64,000 nucleotides of DNA, from NCBI RefSeq assembly GCF_001659605.2, contig NC_035174.2, positions 19,692,009 through 19,756,008 on the forward strand, read 5' to 3'. Positions 24,168 to 37,053 of the stretch are shown here, piece by piece (the first letter of the stretch is position 1; every line of letters starts with the position of its first letter). Under the pieces are notes generated by a model. That model searched no databases, was not told the DNA's origin, and saw only the letters and a list, made by a program, of their open reading frames with translations. The stretch comes from Manihot esculenta (Eukaryota > Streptophyta > Magnoliopsida > Malpighiales > Euphorbiaceae). The translations under genes were made by a program, and so were the position numbers.

Positions 24168-26042
24168 ATGAGAGGAACTCGTCGATCTACACGATTGACT
24201 GGAGTACCACCTCAGGACGAGGGCACTGATGCCCGTCCTCCAGCATTGCCTAGGGCAATGTCAAGCAGGTCCAGCAGGGACCGAGTAATGAGAGACCCTA
24301 GAAGGTCTTTGGATTTGGGCAGAAGCAGATCCGTGAGGGGAACAGTACAGGGGAGAATGTCAGTGGATGTGGAGGATAGTATGGATGTGGATCAGAGGAG
24401 GGATGGCGACCTTGGAGTGAGTATGTCAAAAGAGGGCATGGGGGAGTCACAGGGAGGCACTCAGGCCTCGGGGTTTGTTCCACCACCCCAATACCCACCC
24501 TTTTCACAGAATCCTGGGTATTCGATGGGAGGAGCATCGGATTACCCTAGCTTTAACCCCTATCCTTCCCACATACCATACCCACCTTACTACCCACCAT
24601 ACACACAATACCCTATGTATCCACCCCCACCCTACCATCCTAATCCGGCAAACCCTACCCCAGGGGATGTTACACCTCCTCCACCACCAGTAGCACCTAC
24701 TGTCCCGGAAACCCAAATACCTAACCCTAGCTCATCCAGAGGGAGCAAGGTCAAGATGACCGACTACATGAAGCTGGGTGCTCCCCAATATGATAACGGT
24801 GATGACCCATTTGTGTATCTGGAGAGGGTCAAGATGATAACAGATGAGATAGGGGCGGACGACAGTAGAGCCATTCAGATGGCTGGGTTCACCCTAAAAT
24901 GCAAAAAGGCTCGTGAGTGGTTCAAGAGCTATATCAAACCGAGGGCGGACAGTCTTTCATGGGAGGATTTTGCAAATGAGTTTGCAGGATGGGCTTTCCC
25001 TGACAGTTCAAGGGAGATGAAAATGATTGAATTTGAACAATTAAGGCAGACGGAGGAGATGAGTGTAGATGAGTACACAGATAGATTTTTGGAGCTGCTG
25101 CCGTTTGCAGGGCAAAATCTGGGTACAGATCAGCAGAAGTCAAGGAGGTATATCATGAGGCTTCACTCCAGGTATTCCTCCTTGATTCAGTCAGCAGACA
25201 GAGAGAGTTTCCATGCCATAGTTGATATGGCTCGGAGGATGGAGGCTAGTGCAATCATAGAAGGGAAAGTCAGACAGTCAGTGGCACAGCCTTCTGGTTC
25301 TAAGACTCCAGGTGGGGGAAGACTAGATCCCTCATCTTTGAGTGCTGCAGCTTCAGGCAGCAAGAGGTGGGGTAATACCACCAAGAAGCCAAAGAAGAAC
25401 AAGTTTTGGAGCAAGATCAAGTCAGGTCTGGGTTTTGGAGGTGGCTCGAGCTCAGGTGCAGACAATGTAGCATGTGTGAAGTGTGGTAAGCCACACAGGG
25501 GAGTGTGCCTTTATGGGTCTAGAGCCTGCTTCAGATGTGGGCAAGAGGGACATGTGGCTCGAGATTGTCCTAGAGCAGCTGTTATGGCACAGTCCCAGCA
25601 GACAGGTTCAAGCAGTGTAGCTCAGCCAGTAGCTCCAGCATCAACTCAAGCCAGTGGCAGAGGTAGAGGGAGAGGAGCAGCCTCTTCTTCAGCGGGTTTC
25701 AGGGGTGAAGGTCCGTCAGCTCCAGCGAGGATCTTCATAATGACACAGCAAAAGGCTAACACATCCAACACCGTGGTGGCAGGTAATCTCATCATTGGTT
25801 GTTCTGATGTGTATGCATTGATGGACCCTGGTGCATCTCATTCTTTCATCGCTCCGAGAGCCGTGCAGAGGTTAGGGTTGATGGTCTCTGAGTTAGAGTG
25901 TCCCCTATGGGTCAGTGGACCCAAGTGTGACCCGTCAGTGGCAGAGTCAGTCTGCTAATGTAGTCCAGTTTTTGTGGAGGGAAGATGCATGTCCGCCGAC
26001 CTTGTGGTTCTAGAGTTGACTGATTTTGACGTCATTCTAGGG
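24168..26042 (+). pseudogene. Element A gag-protease fragment
   Basis: It starts at the conserved MRGTRR methionine and is nearly the same protein as in element D through gag, zinc knuckle and the protease DPGASH motif. Codon 597 is TAA (25956-25958) where the intact relatives have CAG. The frame continues open for about 28 more codons to FDVILG, where the sequence is cut at 26041-26042 and joins antisense DNA of element B. Protease C-terminus and most of RT are absent. Confidence 0.9.
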
Positions 26043-27449
26043 CTGGCCCATAAAAGGCGCTCTAGGACACTCCCGAGCTATGTGTCCCTCCTGTCCACAT
26101 CTGAAACATGTGTTAGTCCCAGCTCGACACACTCCCCTGTGCGGTCTTCCACATCTCTGGCATTCTGTACCATCTGAGCCTGAGCTCGAGCCACCGCCAA
26201 ATCCCAGACCGGATTTCAACTTGTTCCAAAACTTATTCTTCTTCGGCTTCCTGGTGGTGTTATCTCACCTCTTCTTACCTGAGCTCTGAGAAGAGAAACC
26301 TGGTCCTCCTCTGCCTGGGGTCTTAACCCCTGAAGACTGGGTCACTGACTGCTTCACTGACCCCTCAACTATAGCACTTGCCTCCATTCTTCGAGCCATA
26401 TCCACCACAGTGTGGAAACTTTCTCTCTCAGCTGACTGAATCAACGAGGAGTACCTGGAATGCAGCTTCATAACATACCTCTTGGCTTTCTTCGTATCTG
26501 TATCTAGAGCTTGCCCTGAAAAAGGCAATAGCTCCAAGAATTTATCCGTGAACTCCTCTACACCCATATGCTCTGACTGCCTCAGTTGCTCAAACTCAAT
26601 CATCTTCAGTTCTCTGGAACTGTCTGGAAAAGCCCATCCAGCGAACTCATTCGCAAATTCCTCCCATGTCATACCGTCTAATCTCGGGTCCACATAACAC
26701 TTGAACCATTCCCGTGCCTTCTTGCACTTTAAAGTGAACCCTGCCATCTGAATGGCCCTGCTGTCACTTGCCCCTAGCTCATCAGTGATTGTCTTCACCA
26801 CTCTCAGATACTCAAAGGGGTCATCCCCTGACTTGTATTTGGGAGCATCCAGCTTGAGGTAATCTGTCATCTTTACCTTGCTCCCATCTGCTGAGCTAGG
26901 TCTAGGAGGTTGAGTAACTGGGGCTGTTGGTTCTGTAGGTGGTGGAGGTGGAGGTGCAGCATTCCCCGAGGTGGGGTTTGCCGGGTTTGGATAGAAGGGT
27001 GAGGGTGGATAAGCTGGGTACTGTGTGTAGGGTGGATAGAAAGGTGGATAAGGCATGTAGGTAGGGTAGGGGTTAAAGCTGGAGTAATCCGATGTACCTC
27101 CCATCGGATACCCTGAACCCTGTGGGAAGGGTGGATAATGGGGTGGAAAACCATACCCCGAGGCCTGAACGCCTCCCTGAGATTCCCCTGTCCCTTCTTC
27201 CTCCATGCTCACATCCAAGTTCCCATCCCTCCTCTGATCCTCTTCTGTAACCTCCCTCACATCGGAAGAACTTCCTCCTCTATCTGTCCCCCTTCTGCTA
27301 GCATCAAAAGACCTTCTAGGGTCCCTTGACACTCTCTCTCTGTTGGCTCTACAAGACATTGCCCTAGGCAATGTGGGAGGATGGGCGCTCGTGCCCTCAT
27401 CCTCAGGTGGCACTCCAGTCAATCGTGCAGATCGACGAGTTCCTCTCAT
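26043..27449 (-). pseudogene. Element B gag fragment
   Basis: It starts at the conserved MRGTRR methionine (27449). The protein has the proline/tyrosine-rich linker and the gag domain, with substitutions that set it apart from A, C and D (for example TDYLKLDAPKYKSGDDPFEY). Codon 395 is TGA (26265-26267) where relatives have TGG. The frame continues to the [14 protein letters not shown] zinc knuckle and is cut just after FMGQP at 26041-26043. Confidence 0.9.
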
Positions 27450-27699
27450 CCTGTTTTCTGAAAACAGTGCACATCATACAAACATTAGCATCATATTGTT
27501 CATGTGGGCACACATGAACCCTCATCACATAAACATATCATTCATATCATTAATGCACATGCATAAAGTCATGGCATTTCACATCATCATGCAAGACAGG
27601 ACTCAACATCCTATCCTAGTGGACATGACCTTCCTATTGTGCTTGACTTTCTATAACATCTATGAGCCCGACACTCTAGGTCCGATCCTATGAACCTAG

Positions 27700-27712
27700 G
27701 GCTCTGATACCA
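27700..27712 (-). other. Primer-binding site of element B
   Basis: TGGTATCAGAGCC on the minus strand, three bases from the B LTR; complement of initiator tRNA-Met. Confidence 0.9.
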
Positions 27713-27715
27713 TTC

Positions 27716-30028
27716 TGTAACGACCCGAAAATTGGACCGCTACCGGCGCTAGGATCCAGATCGGCTTAAGGCCGCCGGGACCCGTAGCAAGCCTGACCTA
27801 TAACCTGTAAACCTGTATAATCCCATACATGATCAACAACATGCTTAAAAATTTAAACTTTTCTTTCATACATCCAACTCAACCTGAACATACATTACAT
27901 AACCATAATCATGACCCCTCTGTGGGATCTCAACAATGCCCCAATGAGCACTATAACATGAGATGAGTTGGCTTACATCTGTATCATCAAATATCTAAGA
28001 TCATGCATCAACAAGGGATTTCAATACTCATAGGGTCAAGCACATCTATAACCTCAATATACCTCATTACATAACATACTGTAATCTCTTACATTACATC
28101 ATAGTACAATTGTCATGTCCACAATCTAACTATTACATAGACATACTTCAAAACTCTGGCTAACCTCCTGGTCTACCCTGTACCTGCACATCTGGGGTTA
28201 GGGGAGAGGGGTGAGCTACAAAGCCCAGTGAGCAGAATAGTGAAATCATATAATAAAATTTCATGCTTTCATGAAATGCAACATATCACAACAAATCACA
28301 TCTCGGATGGTATTGTCACCAATAGTCCTCTACATAGTCCAACTGTGCCGGGACGTAGAATGGGTACAACCGGTCTTTCTCTTAACATAACATATCATAC
28401 AGTCCAACTGTGCCAGGGACGTAGAATGGGTACAACCTGGACTTCCTCTTACATCGTGCCAGGGACGTAGAATGGGTACAACCTGGACTTCCATACCATA
28501 TCATGCCATAACATCATCATATCATATGAGGACTAAAGGATCATCCAATGACCAATCCACATCAACATCATAAATGCAATGCAACATATTCGTGAATACT
28601 AATGCAAACAACCTACTATATCTCATGGCATTCATGATGCATGGATCATGCTCAAAATTCATACTTCATTTATTTTTAAAACTTTAAGGTTTATTCCACT
28701 CACCTCTGGCTAGCTCTGACAAACTCTGTAGCAGCTGGCTCACTGTTGGGGTCCTCGGTTCCTCGAGTCCGAACCTACACAGGTGGACTCCAATGAGGGA
28801 CCAATCATACATAAACATAACTCTAATATACTCCCCAAAAACCCCTAAAACATCATAAAACAACTACATAAAAACATGCAAGAAATGGCTGGACAGGGCA
28901 CTTTCGGCGGCAAGTTCGGCGGCCGAAAGTCCCTCCAGAGCCGAAAGTCAGGCAGGTTCGGCGGCACCTTCGGCGGCCGAAACTCCCAGACAGAGGCGAA
29001 ACTCATGCATGTTCGGCGGCACCTTCGGCGGCCGAAAGTCCCAGACAGAGACGAAAGTCTCTTTTCGGGGGCAACTTCGGCAGCCGAAAGGCCTGCCTCC
29101 CCAGCCATGTTCGGCGGCCGAAAGCTCCTTCGGCTGCCGAACCTGGTTTCTGCCAAAGGGCAGAAACTTGGCTCTTTTATGCACATTTGCCTCCCAAAAC
29201 CTCAAATCATGCATATAGTTCAACTAAAACATGCATACAAGTTCCTAGGGGTCCCAAACAATCAAATACCCCAACTACAACACTTCAAACACACAAAATC
29301 AGCATACATTGTTCATCAAAACATCAAAACCCATAAACTCATCAACAAGCCCTAACATGCATCTCTACCCATAAAACAACTTAACGCTTGTTTAAAACAC
29401 ATAACAAGGGTGGATCCGAGCTTACCTCTTGAAGAAACGAGAGGAAAGACGATCCTAGCTTGGAGATGGAGAGATTGAGCTCCTTGAACCTCCAAGTACC
29501 CAAAACTTGCTCTTTACTCACAGATCTTCAAAACAGAAGTTAAAACCCGTGAAAATCATGGAAGATCTAAGGAAAACACTCAAGATCGAGGGAGGGGTGG
29601 CGGAGGCTCACCTTGGCCAATAACGGGGAAGAAAAAGCTCGCCCGTGCGGACCTAAGGGACCCTTTTATAGGTGGCTGGCCAGGCCACGTTCGGGGGCCG
29701 AATGTGCCTCCGCATGCATGCCATGTTCGGCAGCCGAACTTGACTTTCGGCGGCCGAACCTGGACTTCCCTCACTCATGCTTTCGGGGGCCTAACATGCC
29801 TCCAAAACGCATGCATGTTCGGCGGCCGAACTTGACTTTCAGCGGCCGAACCTGGGTTTTCCTCCAAAGACTTTTCATGTAAAAACTCATTAAATTTTCA
29901 TACTTAAAACCATGAAATACCTTAAAACATTTTATGAAAACATGATTCTACCCTACTAGAGGCTTCCGACATCCGAGATTCCACCGGACGGTAGGAATTC
30001 CGATACCGGAGTCTAGCCGGGTATTACA
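27716..30028 (-). repeat. 5' LTR of element B
   Basis: 2313 bp; on the minus strand TGTAATACCCGG to GGGTCGTTACA. Palindromes occur at 28900-29140 and 29690-29855, the TATAAAAG box near 29663-29670, and hairpin repeats at 28346-28480, one with CCGG/CCGG arms beside ones with CCAGG/CCTGG. Confidence 0.92.
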
Positions 30029-32077
30029 GTTCTGGTTGAGGAGCATCTCATTCTTGGGACATGTAGTGTCAGAGAATGGAATAGAGGTAGACCCCAAGAA
30101 AGTAGAGGCTGTGACTAACTGGCCTAGACCCACCTCAGTGACAGAAATCAGAAGTTTCCTGGGTTTGGCTGGTTATTACAGGAGGTTCGTTCAGGACTTC
30201 TCAAAGATTGCAGCTCCTCTAACCAGATTGACTAGAAAGAACCAGAGGTTCGTGTGGACCGACCAATGTGAGGAAAGCTTTGAGGAGCTCAAGAAGAGGT
30301 TGACTTCAGCACCAGTGTTAGCTCTGCCAACTAGCAATGAGGACTTCACAGTGTTCTGTGATGCATCCAGAGTAGGCTTGGGTTGTGTGTTGATGCAGAA
30401 TGGTAAGGTGATCGCTTATGCTTCTAGACAGCTGAAGAGGCATGAGTTGAATTACCCCACACACGATCTTGAGATGGCAGCGGTTATCTTTGCACTCAAG
30501 ATGTGGAGGCACTACCTCTATGGGGTAAAATGTGAGATCTTTACAGATCATAAGAGCCTGCAGCACATCTTGAGCCAGAGAGAGCTGAATTTGAGACAGA
30601 GGAGGTGGGTAGAACTGCTCAGTGACTATGATTGCAAAATCCAGTACCATCCGGGTAAGGCTAATGTAGTAGCTGACGCCTTAAGCCGGAAATCACTTGG
30701 CAGTCTATCCCACATCACGGCAGAGAGGAGACCGGTGGTGAAGGAGTTTTACAAGCTCATTAATGAAGGTCTACAGTTGGAGTTGTCTGGTACAGGTACT
30801 TTGATTGCACAGATGAGAGTGACACCCGTGTTTCTGGAGCAGGTGGCTCAGAAACAGCATGAGGACCCAGAGCTAGTGAAGATTGCTAGGACTGTTCAGT
30901 CGGGCAAAGATAGTGAGTTTAGATTTGACAGTAAGGGGATCCTCCGCTATGGGAGTAGATTATGTGTACCGGATGACATAGGGCTAAAGGGGGACATTAT
31001 GAGAGAGGCTCATAATGCCAGGTACAGCGTTCACCTCGGAGCCACCAAGATGTATCAGGATCTGAAGAGGGTGTATTGGTGGCCAGCTATGAAAAAGGAA
31101 GTGGCACAGTTTGTGTCAGCCTGCGAAGTATGTCAGAGGGTGAAGCTGGAACATCAGAAGCCGGCTGGAATGTTGAACCCGCTACCTATTCCAGAATGGA
31201 AATGGGAGAATATAGCTATGGACTTCGTAGTGGGGTTACCGGCAGCGTCCAACAGATTGGACTCCATATGGGTGATTGTGGACAGACTCACTAAATCTGC
31301 TCACTTCATCCCTGTCAGGAGCGGCTACTCTGTGGACAAGTTGGCGCAGGTATATGTGGATGAGATTGTCAGGCTGCATGGGGTCCCTGTTTCAATAGTG
31401 TCTGATAGAGGGCCCCAGTTCACCTCTAGGTTTTGGCGGAGTCTACAGAGTGCTATGGGTACTAGGTTAGATTTCAGTACTGCCTTCCATCCCCAGACTG
31501 ATGGACAGTCAGAGAGGACCATCCAGACAATAGAAGATATGCTCAGAATGTGTGTGCTAGATTTTGGCGGTTCTTGGAGGCAACATCTACCCTTAGTAGA
31601 GTTCGCCTACAATAACAGCTATCATGCTAGCATTGGGATGGCTCCATATGAAGCTTTGTATGGGAGGAAGTGCAGGTCACCCATCTGTTGGGAAGAAGTA
31701 GGAGAGAAGGCCTTGGCAGGGCCTGAGTTAGTAGAGATCACCAGCAGGGTGGTACCCATCATCAGAGAAAGGATCAAGACTGCTTCAAGCAGGCAGAAGA
31801 GTTATGCAGACATCCGCAGGAAACAGGTAGAGTTTCAGGAGGGGGATCTAGTATGCTCAAGGTGTCTCCAATGAAAGGGGTGGTTCGGTTTGGTAAGAAA
31901 GGTAAGCTAGCTCCACGATACATCGGACCCTTTGAAGTCTTGCAAAAGATTGGGAATGTATCGTACAAGCTGGACTTGCCTGCTTCTATGGAGAGGATCC
32001 ATCCGGTTTTTCATGTTTCCATGTTAAGAAAGTTCTTGTCGGATCCGGGCAAGGTTCTTAGCGAGCCTGATGTGGAG
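30029..32077 (+). pseudogene. Element A RT end, RNase H and integrase fragment
   Basis: It resumes the A frame after element B, at the [11 protein letters not shown] part of RT, and continues through RNase H and the integrase (HHCC region and catalytic residues visible). A one-base loss near 31853-31857, relative to elements C and D, shifts the frame. The remaining integrase C-terminal part ([15 protein letters not shown] onward) reads in another frame to 32077. There solo LTR G interrupts it within the codons for DVE. Confidence 0.9.
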
Positions 32078-34452
32078 TGTAATACCCGGCTAAATCCGGC
32101 ATCGGAATTTCTACCATCCGGTGAAATTCAGGGATGTCAGAGAGTTCTCGACGGGTAGAGTGAAGGTTTTCTAAAATATTTTCAAGTAGTTTAAAGGTTT
32201 AGGGTAGAAAACGAGTTGAGTTTTGTGGAGAATTGGCCAAAGGAGTTTCTGTCATGTTCGGCCCCCGAAGGTTAAGTTCGGCCGCCGAAAGTGCCCAATG
32301 TTCGGCCCCCGAAGGTTATGTTCGGCCCCCGAACGTTGCATGGTTTTGCATGCAGTTTCGGCAGCCGAAGCTGAGTTGGCCAGCCAATGTGTGGGCACTC
32401 CTTAGTCATTGATTTGGGACAGATGTTACCTCCAAATCTTCCTAGAGGTTATGCCACGTCTCCCATGACTCATCTATAAGCTTTTCATCACTCATGCACA
32501 GGTTTGAGGGTGGTAAAGTGTTTAGAACGGTTTGAAACAAAAGAAGAGAGTTTTGGTGTGTTGGTGAAGGAAAAGAGGTGTTGGTGCATAGCTTGGTGTT
32601 CAGGTTGTCCAGCTTCTGATTTCAGGAGGTAAGGGAAGTCTTTATACTTGTTTTAATGATTTCTAATAGCTTTTTAAGAGGTTAAGGGTAGAGTTATGGT
32701 TATAGGTTTAGTTGTGATGTTTTAATGGTTTATGCATGATTATGTGTTATGTGTGTTGTTGGGGTTGATAGGTAGTTTTGGACCCCTTGGAGCATATACT
32801 TGAGTATATGTAAGTTGAGGTTTGGAGTTATGCATGGTTAGAGAGGAGGAAAAGATGAAGGAGCTAGGTTGCGGAAGACGCTGAGTTCTTAAAGAACTCA
32901 GGTTCGGCAGCCGAAGAAGGATTCGGCCGCCGAACCCCTTGCATGGTGGCTTAGACTGCCACAGCTTACCCCTGAGTGCCTTGAGGTTCGGCTCTGTTTA
33001 GGGGATTCGGCCTCCGAAAGTAGCCCCCGAAAGGGTTCGGCCGCCGAAAGAGGATATTCGGCCGCCGAAGGTACTTGAGTTTCGGCTCTGTTCAGGACAT
33101 TCGGCCGCCGAACCTGCAGCCGAATGTGTTCTGTCTAGCCTTCTTTTGCATGCTTTGTGTGATTGTTTTTAGAGGGTCAGAAGGGATTATGGGGATTTGT
33201 TTAAGAGTTATTCAAAGTATGTGTGACACCTCATTCGAGTCCATTTGTGTAGGATTGGACCCGAGAGTTCGAGGAGGTCATCAGAGTTAGAGATCTCAGA
33301 GTCAATACAGTATCTGCCAGAAGAGCAGAGGTGAGTGGAACTAAACTGAATATTTTATTTTGAGAAATGACACGAATCTAGCATGATCCATGCATCATAA
33401 AATGCCATGTTATGTATTAGGTTGTATTGCATTAGATTCCACGAATATGCTGCATTGCATAAGCTGATATTTGTGTGGATGACTATTGGATGATCCTTAG
33501 CCCTTGATAGAGCACAGATACAGAGTTATGGCATGAGATAGCCATACCAGGTCGCCCCTGGGTAGTCCAGGTCGCTCCTGGTACTAAGAGTTAGACAGTT
33601 TGACCTGACTCAGATAGAGAAGTCCAGGTGAGGCCTAATCGCCCCTGGCACAGTTGGTCTTGTGATGGAGTCAGGTAAGAGAAGTCCAGGTGAGGCCTAA
33701 TCGCCCCTGGCAAGTTGGACATATTACTATATGTATACAGGAAAGGGCTATTGGTGACACATTCATCCTTGAGATGATATGTTTGTGATGTGATGCATTT
33801 CATGAGAGCATGTACTTAATGAACTGTGTTTAGTGTTCCTCCTCACTGGGCTCTAGAGCTCATCCCACTCCCTTAACCCCAGTTTTGCAGGTTCTGAGAT
33901 AGCTATGGGAAATCAAAGTCAGCAAGAGTACAGAGGAAAGTTATGCATGAATGTATGTTGTAATAGCATAGTGGACATGCTGTAATTCAAAGAATAGGTG
34001 TGATGTACTCTATAGATATGTATTGGCATATACTGTGCTTTCCCTAGTGTTTTTACTGTTGTGTGATGTATGCTTAATCCCCTGTACATGAATCCTGTGT
34101 TACGTTTCTTGATGAGAAATGTGTGAGTTAGGCTTAATGTATGGCTTCGATGAGATACCAGTGGAATGTGTTACAGATTAAAAGGGTTTCATTCCCATGA
34201 CCCACAGCAGATAGTAGTCCCTGGTATAGGCCCTGAGGGCCATTTCATATTGACATATCTGAGTAGCAGCAGTTAAGCCTACAGAGTTTTACAGGATTGT
34301 TGAGTCGTTTTGTATCATGTATGGGATTTATCAGGTACACAGAGAGTATAGTTGGCTGACTACGGGTCCCGGCGGCCTTAAGCCGATCTGGATCCTAGTG
34401 CCAGTGATGGTTCGGACCGTTACTGAGGGGTACCGGTTTCCGGGTCATTACA
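32078..34452 (+). mobile_element. Solo LTR G, diverged subfamily
   Basis: 2375 bp from TGTAATACCCGG to GGGTCATTACA, with a perfect target duplication TGGAG (32073-32077 and 34453-34457). Termini and overall plan match the main family: palindromes at 32258-32360 and 32900-33120, and CCAGG/CCTGG hairpin repeats at 33548-33715. Most of the sequence between them differs, so it belongs to a separate lineage. No internal domain is present. Confidence 0.9.
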
Positions 34453-34474
34453 TGGAGATCCAAGAGGATCTCAC
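34453..34474 (+). pseudogene. Element A pol, 22-bp island between two insertions
   Basis: TGGAGATCCAAGAGGATCTCAC is the A pol sequence between solo LTR G and element C. Its first five bases are the G target duplication and its last five are the left copy of the C target duplication. This shows that two independent insertions landed 17 bp apart. Confidence 0.9.
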
Positions 34475-36777
34475 TGTAATACCCGGCTAGACTCCGGTAT
34501 CGGAATTCCTACCGTCCGGTGGAATCTCGGATGTCGGAAGCCTCTAGTAGGGTAAAACCATGTTTTTATAAAATATTTTAATGTGTTTTATGTTTTAAGT
34601 ATGAAAGAAAATGAGTTTTTGCATGAAAATAGCTTTGGAGGAAAACTCAGGTTCGGCCGCCGAACATGCATGCGTTGCGGGTGTGCTTTAGGCCCCCGAA
34701 GGGCAAAAGTGAGGGAAGTCCAGGTTCGGCCGCCGAACCTCAAGTTCGGCCGCCGAACATGGCATGCATGCGGAGGCACATTCGGCCCCCGAACGTGGTC
34801 TGGCCAGCCACTATAAAAGGGTCCCTTAGCCGAAAACGGGCGAGCTTTTTCCCCATTTTCGGCCAAGGTGAGCTCTCCGCCGCCCCTCACCAATCCTGGA
34901 TGTTCTTCCTCTAAATCTTTCAAGATTTTCACTTATTTTAACTTTGTTTTGAAGATTTGAGCTTTTGAGCAAAGTTTTTGGAGCTTGGAGGTCCAAGAAC
35001 CCAATCTCTCCCAACTTCGAGTTTAGGTCGTTTCTCTCTCGATCTTCAAGAGGTAAGAGCCGATCCTAAGCTCATTTCATGTTTAAAGTAAGTTTTAAGT
35101 AGATCTATGGGTTAGAATGCATGTTTAGGTTATGGTTATGTTTATGGGTATAAATGTATGTTCATGGGTATAAATGTATGTTCATGAACAATGTGGATGC
35201 TTGATGTGTTGTAGATGGGGTTTATGATGGTTTGAGACCCCTAGGAACATGTATGCTTGTGTATGTGTGTTGTAGAATAGGTTTGATGCATGTTTGTAAG
35301 GTTTGGAGGCGAAATGTGCAAAGGGAGCCAAGTTTCTGCCCTTTGGCAGAAACCAGGTTCGGCAGCCGAAGGAACTTTCGGCCGCCGAACATGCTTGTGG
35401 AGGCAGCCTTCGGCTGCCGAAGCTTGCCCCAGAAAGGAGACTTTCGTCTCTGTCTGGCAGTTTCAGCCGCCGAAAGTGCCGCCGAACATGCATGAGTTTC
35501 GTCTCTGTCTGGGAGTTTCGGCCGCCGAAGGTGCCGCCGAACCTGCCTGACTTTCGGCTCTGGAGGGACTTTCGGCTCTGGAGGGACTTTCGGCCGCCGA
35601 ACCTGCCGCCGAAAGTGGCCTCCTTTGTATGTTTTTCTATGGTTGTTCCATGATGTTTTAGGGGGTTTTTGGGGAGTAGTTTAGAGATATGTTCCAGTAT
35701 GTTTGGTCCCTCATTTGAGTCCACCTGTGTAGGTTCGGACCCGAGGAACCGAGGACCCCAGCAGTGAGTCCAGCTGCTTCGGTGTTGTCAGAGTCAGCCA
35801 GAGGTGAGTGGAACTAAACTTAATCTTTTAAATTGAGAAATTAAATGTTTTATCATGTTTCATGCATCATGATTATGCAATAGGATGATTGCATTAGTTT
35901 TCACGAATATGCCGCATTGCATCGATTGTTGTTGATGTGGGTGAATGTTGGATGACCCAATTAGTCCATGACAGGAAGACCAGGACCCCATTCTATGGCC
36001 TAGCACAGAGCAAGGAAAGACCAGGACCCCATTCTACGGCCTGGCACGGTTATGGGACTCGAAGACCAGGAGCCTAGAGGAGGCCCTGGGATAATGGTAA
36101 GTAATGTATGTATGACAGGAAGACCAGGACCCCATGCTACAGCCTGGCACAGAGTTAGCTTGGACTAATTGGTGACAAGTTCACCCAACCCTTATATGAA
36201 TTGTCTGTGTTATGATGCATTTCATAGAGCATAGTGTTAATATGTTTCATAGTTCTACTCACTGGGCTTTTAGCTCACCCCTCTCCCTTTACCCCCAGGC
36301 TTGCAGGTACAGTATAGCGCAGGAGTCCGGATAGAGTAAAGAAGTCATGGTTATGTAATAGCTAGAAATGGACATGATCAAATTGTAATGTAATGTCTTA
36401 ATCAGTATAGTTATGTAATGAGATGATGTTTATGGATGTTAGATGTGTGCTTGACCATAGATTGTTGTTATCCCTTTTATACATGATCTTAGAGACTTTT
36501 ATGATGTTTATGTAAACCAACTCAACATATGTTATGTCACCCATTGGGGGCATTGATGAGATCCCACAGAGGGATCAATGTTATGTTAATGTATATGCAC
36601 AGGTTGAGTTTGGTTTATGTATTTGGAAAGAAAAGTTTTAATTTTTATGTATGTTGTTGATCATGTATGGGATTATACAGGTTTACAGGTTATATGTCAG
36701 GCTTGCTACGGGTCCCGGCGGCCTTAAGCCGATCTGGATCCTAGCGCCGGTAGCGGTCCGATTTTTGGGTCGTTACA
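34475..36777 (+). repeat. 5' LTR of element C
   Basis: 2303 bp, TGTAATACCCGG to GGGTCGTTACA. TATAAAAG lies at 34812-34819. An 18-bp direct duplication (ggactttcggctctggag type, near 35563-35598) is absent from the 3' LTR. Palindromes lie at 34650-34795 and 35355-35610, and hairpin repeats at 35970-36155. Confidence 0.93.
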
Positions 36778-36780
36778 GAA

Positions 36781-36793
36781 TGGTATCAGAGCC
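36781..36793 (+). other. Primer-binding site of element C
   Basis: TGGTATCAGAGCC three bases after the 5' LTR; complement of initiator tRNA-Met. Confidence 0.92.
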
Positions 36794-37053
36794 CTAGGTT
36801 CATATGGTCGGACCTAGAGTGTCGGGCTCATAGATGTTATAGAAGGTCAAGCACAATAGGAAAGATCATGTCCACTAGGATAGGATGTGGAGTCCTGTCT
36901 TGTATGATGATGTGAAATGCCATGATATTATGCATGTGCATTAATGATATGCTATGATATGTGATGTATGTGATGCGGGTTCATGTGTGCCCACATGAAC
37001 CATATTATGCTAATGTTTGTTTGTGCTATGTGCACTGTTTTTCAGAAAACAGG

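Larger units (their letters stand above)
26041..30028 (-). mobile_element. Element B remnant: 5' LTR, leader and partial gag
   Basis: It is in antisense orientation inside element A. Only the 5' end of B remains: LTR 27716-30028, primer-binding site and gag down to the zinc knuckle. Its pol and 3' LTR are gone together with about 0.9 kb of A, so one deletion probably removed both. The right side abuts A at GTTCT (30029-30033), the expected target duplication, whose left copy was lost. Confidence 0.9.

Noticed and set aside
24298..25465. Frames antisense or shifted within gag (also inside C and D)
   Set aside because: Shadow frames of the gag-pol coding sequence.
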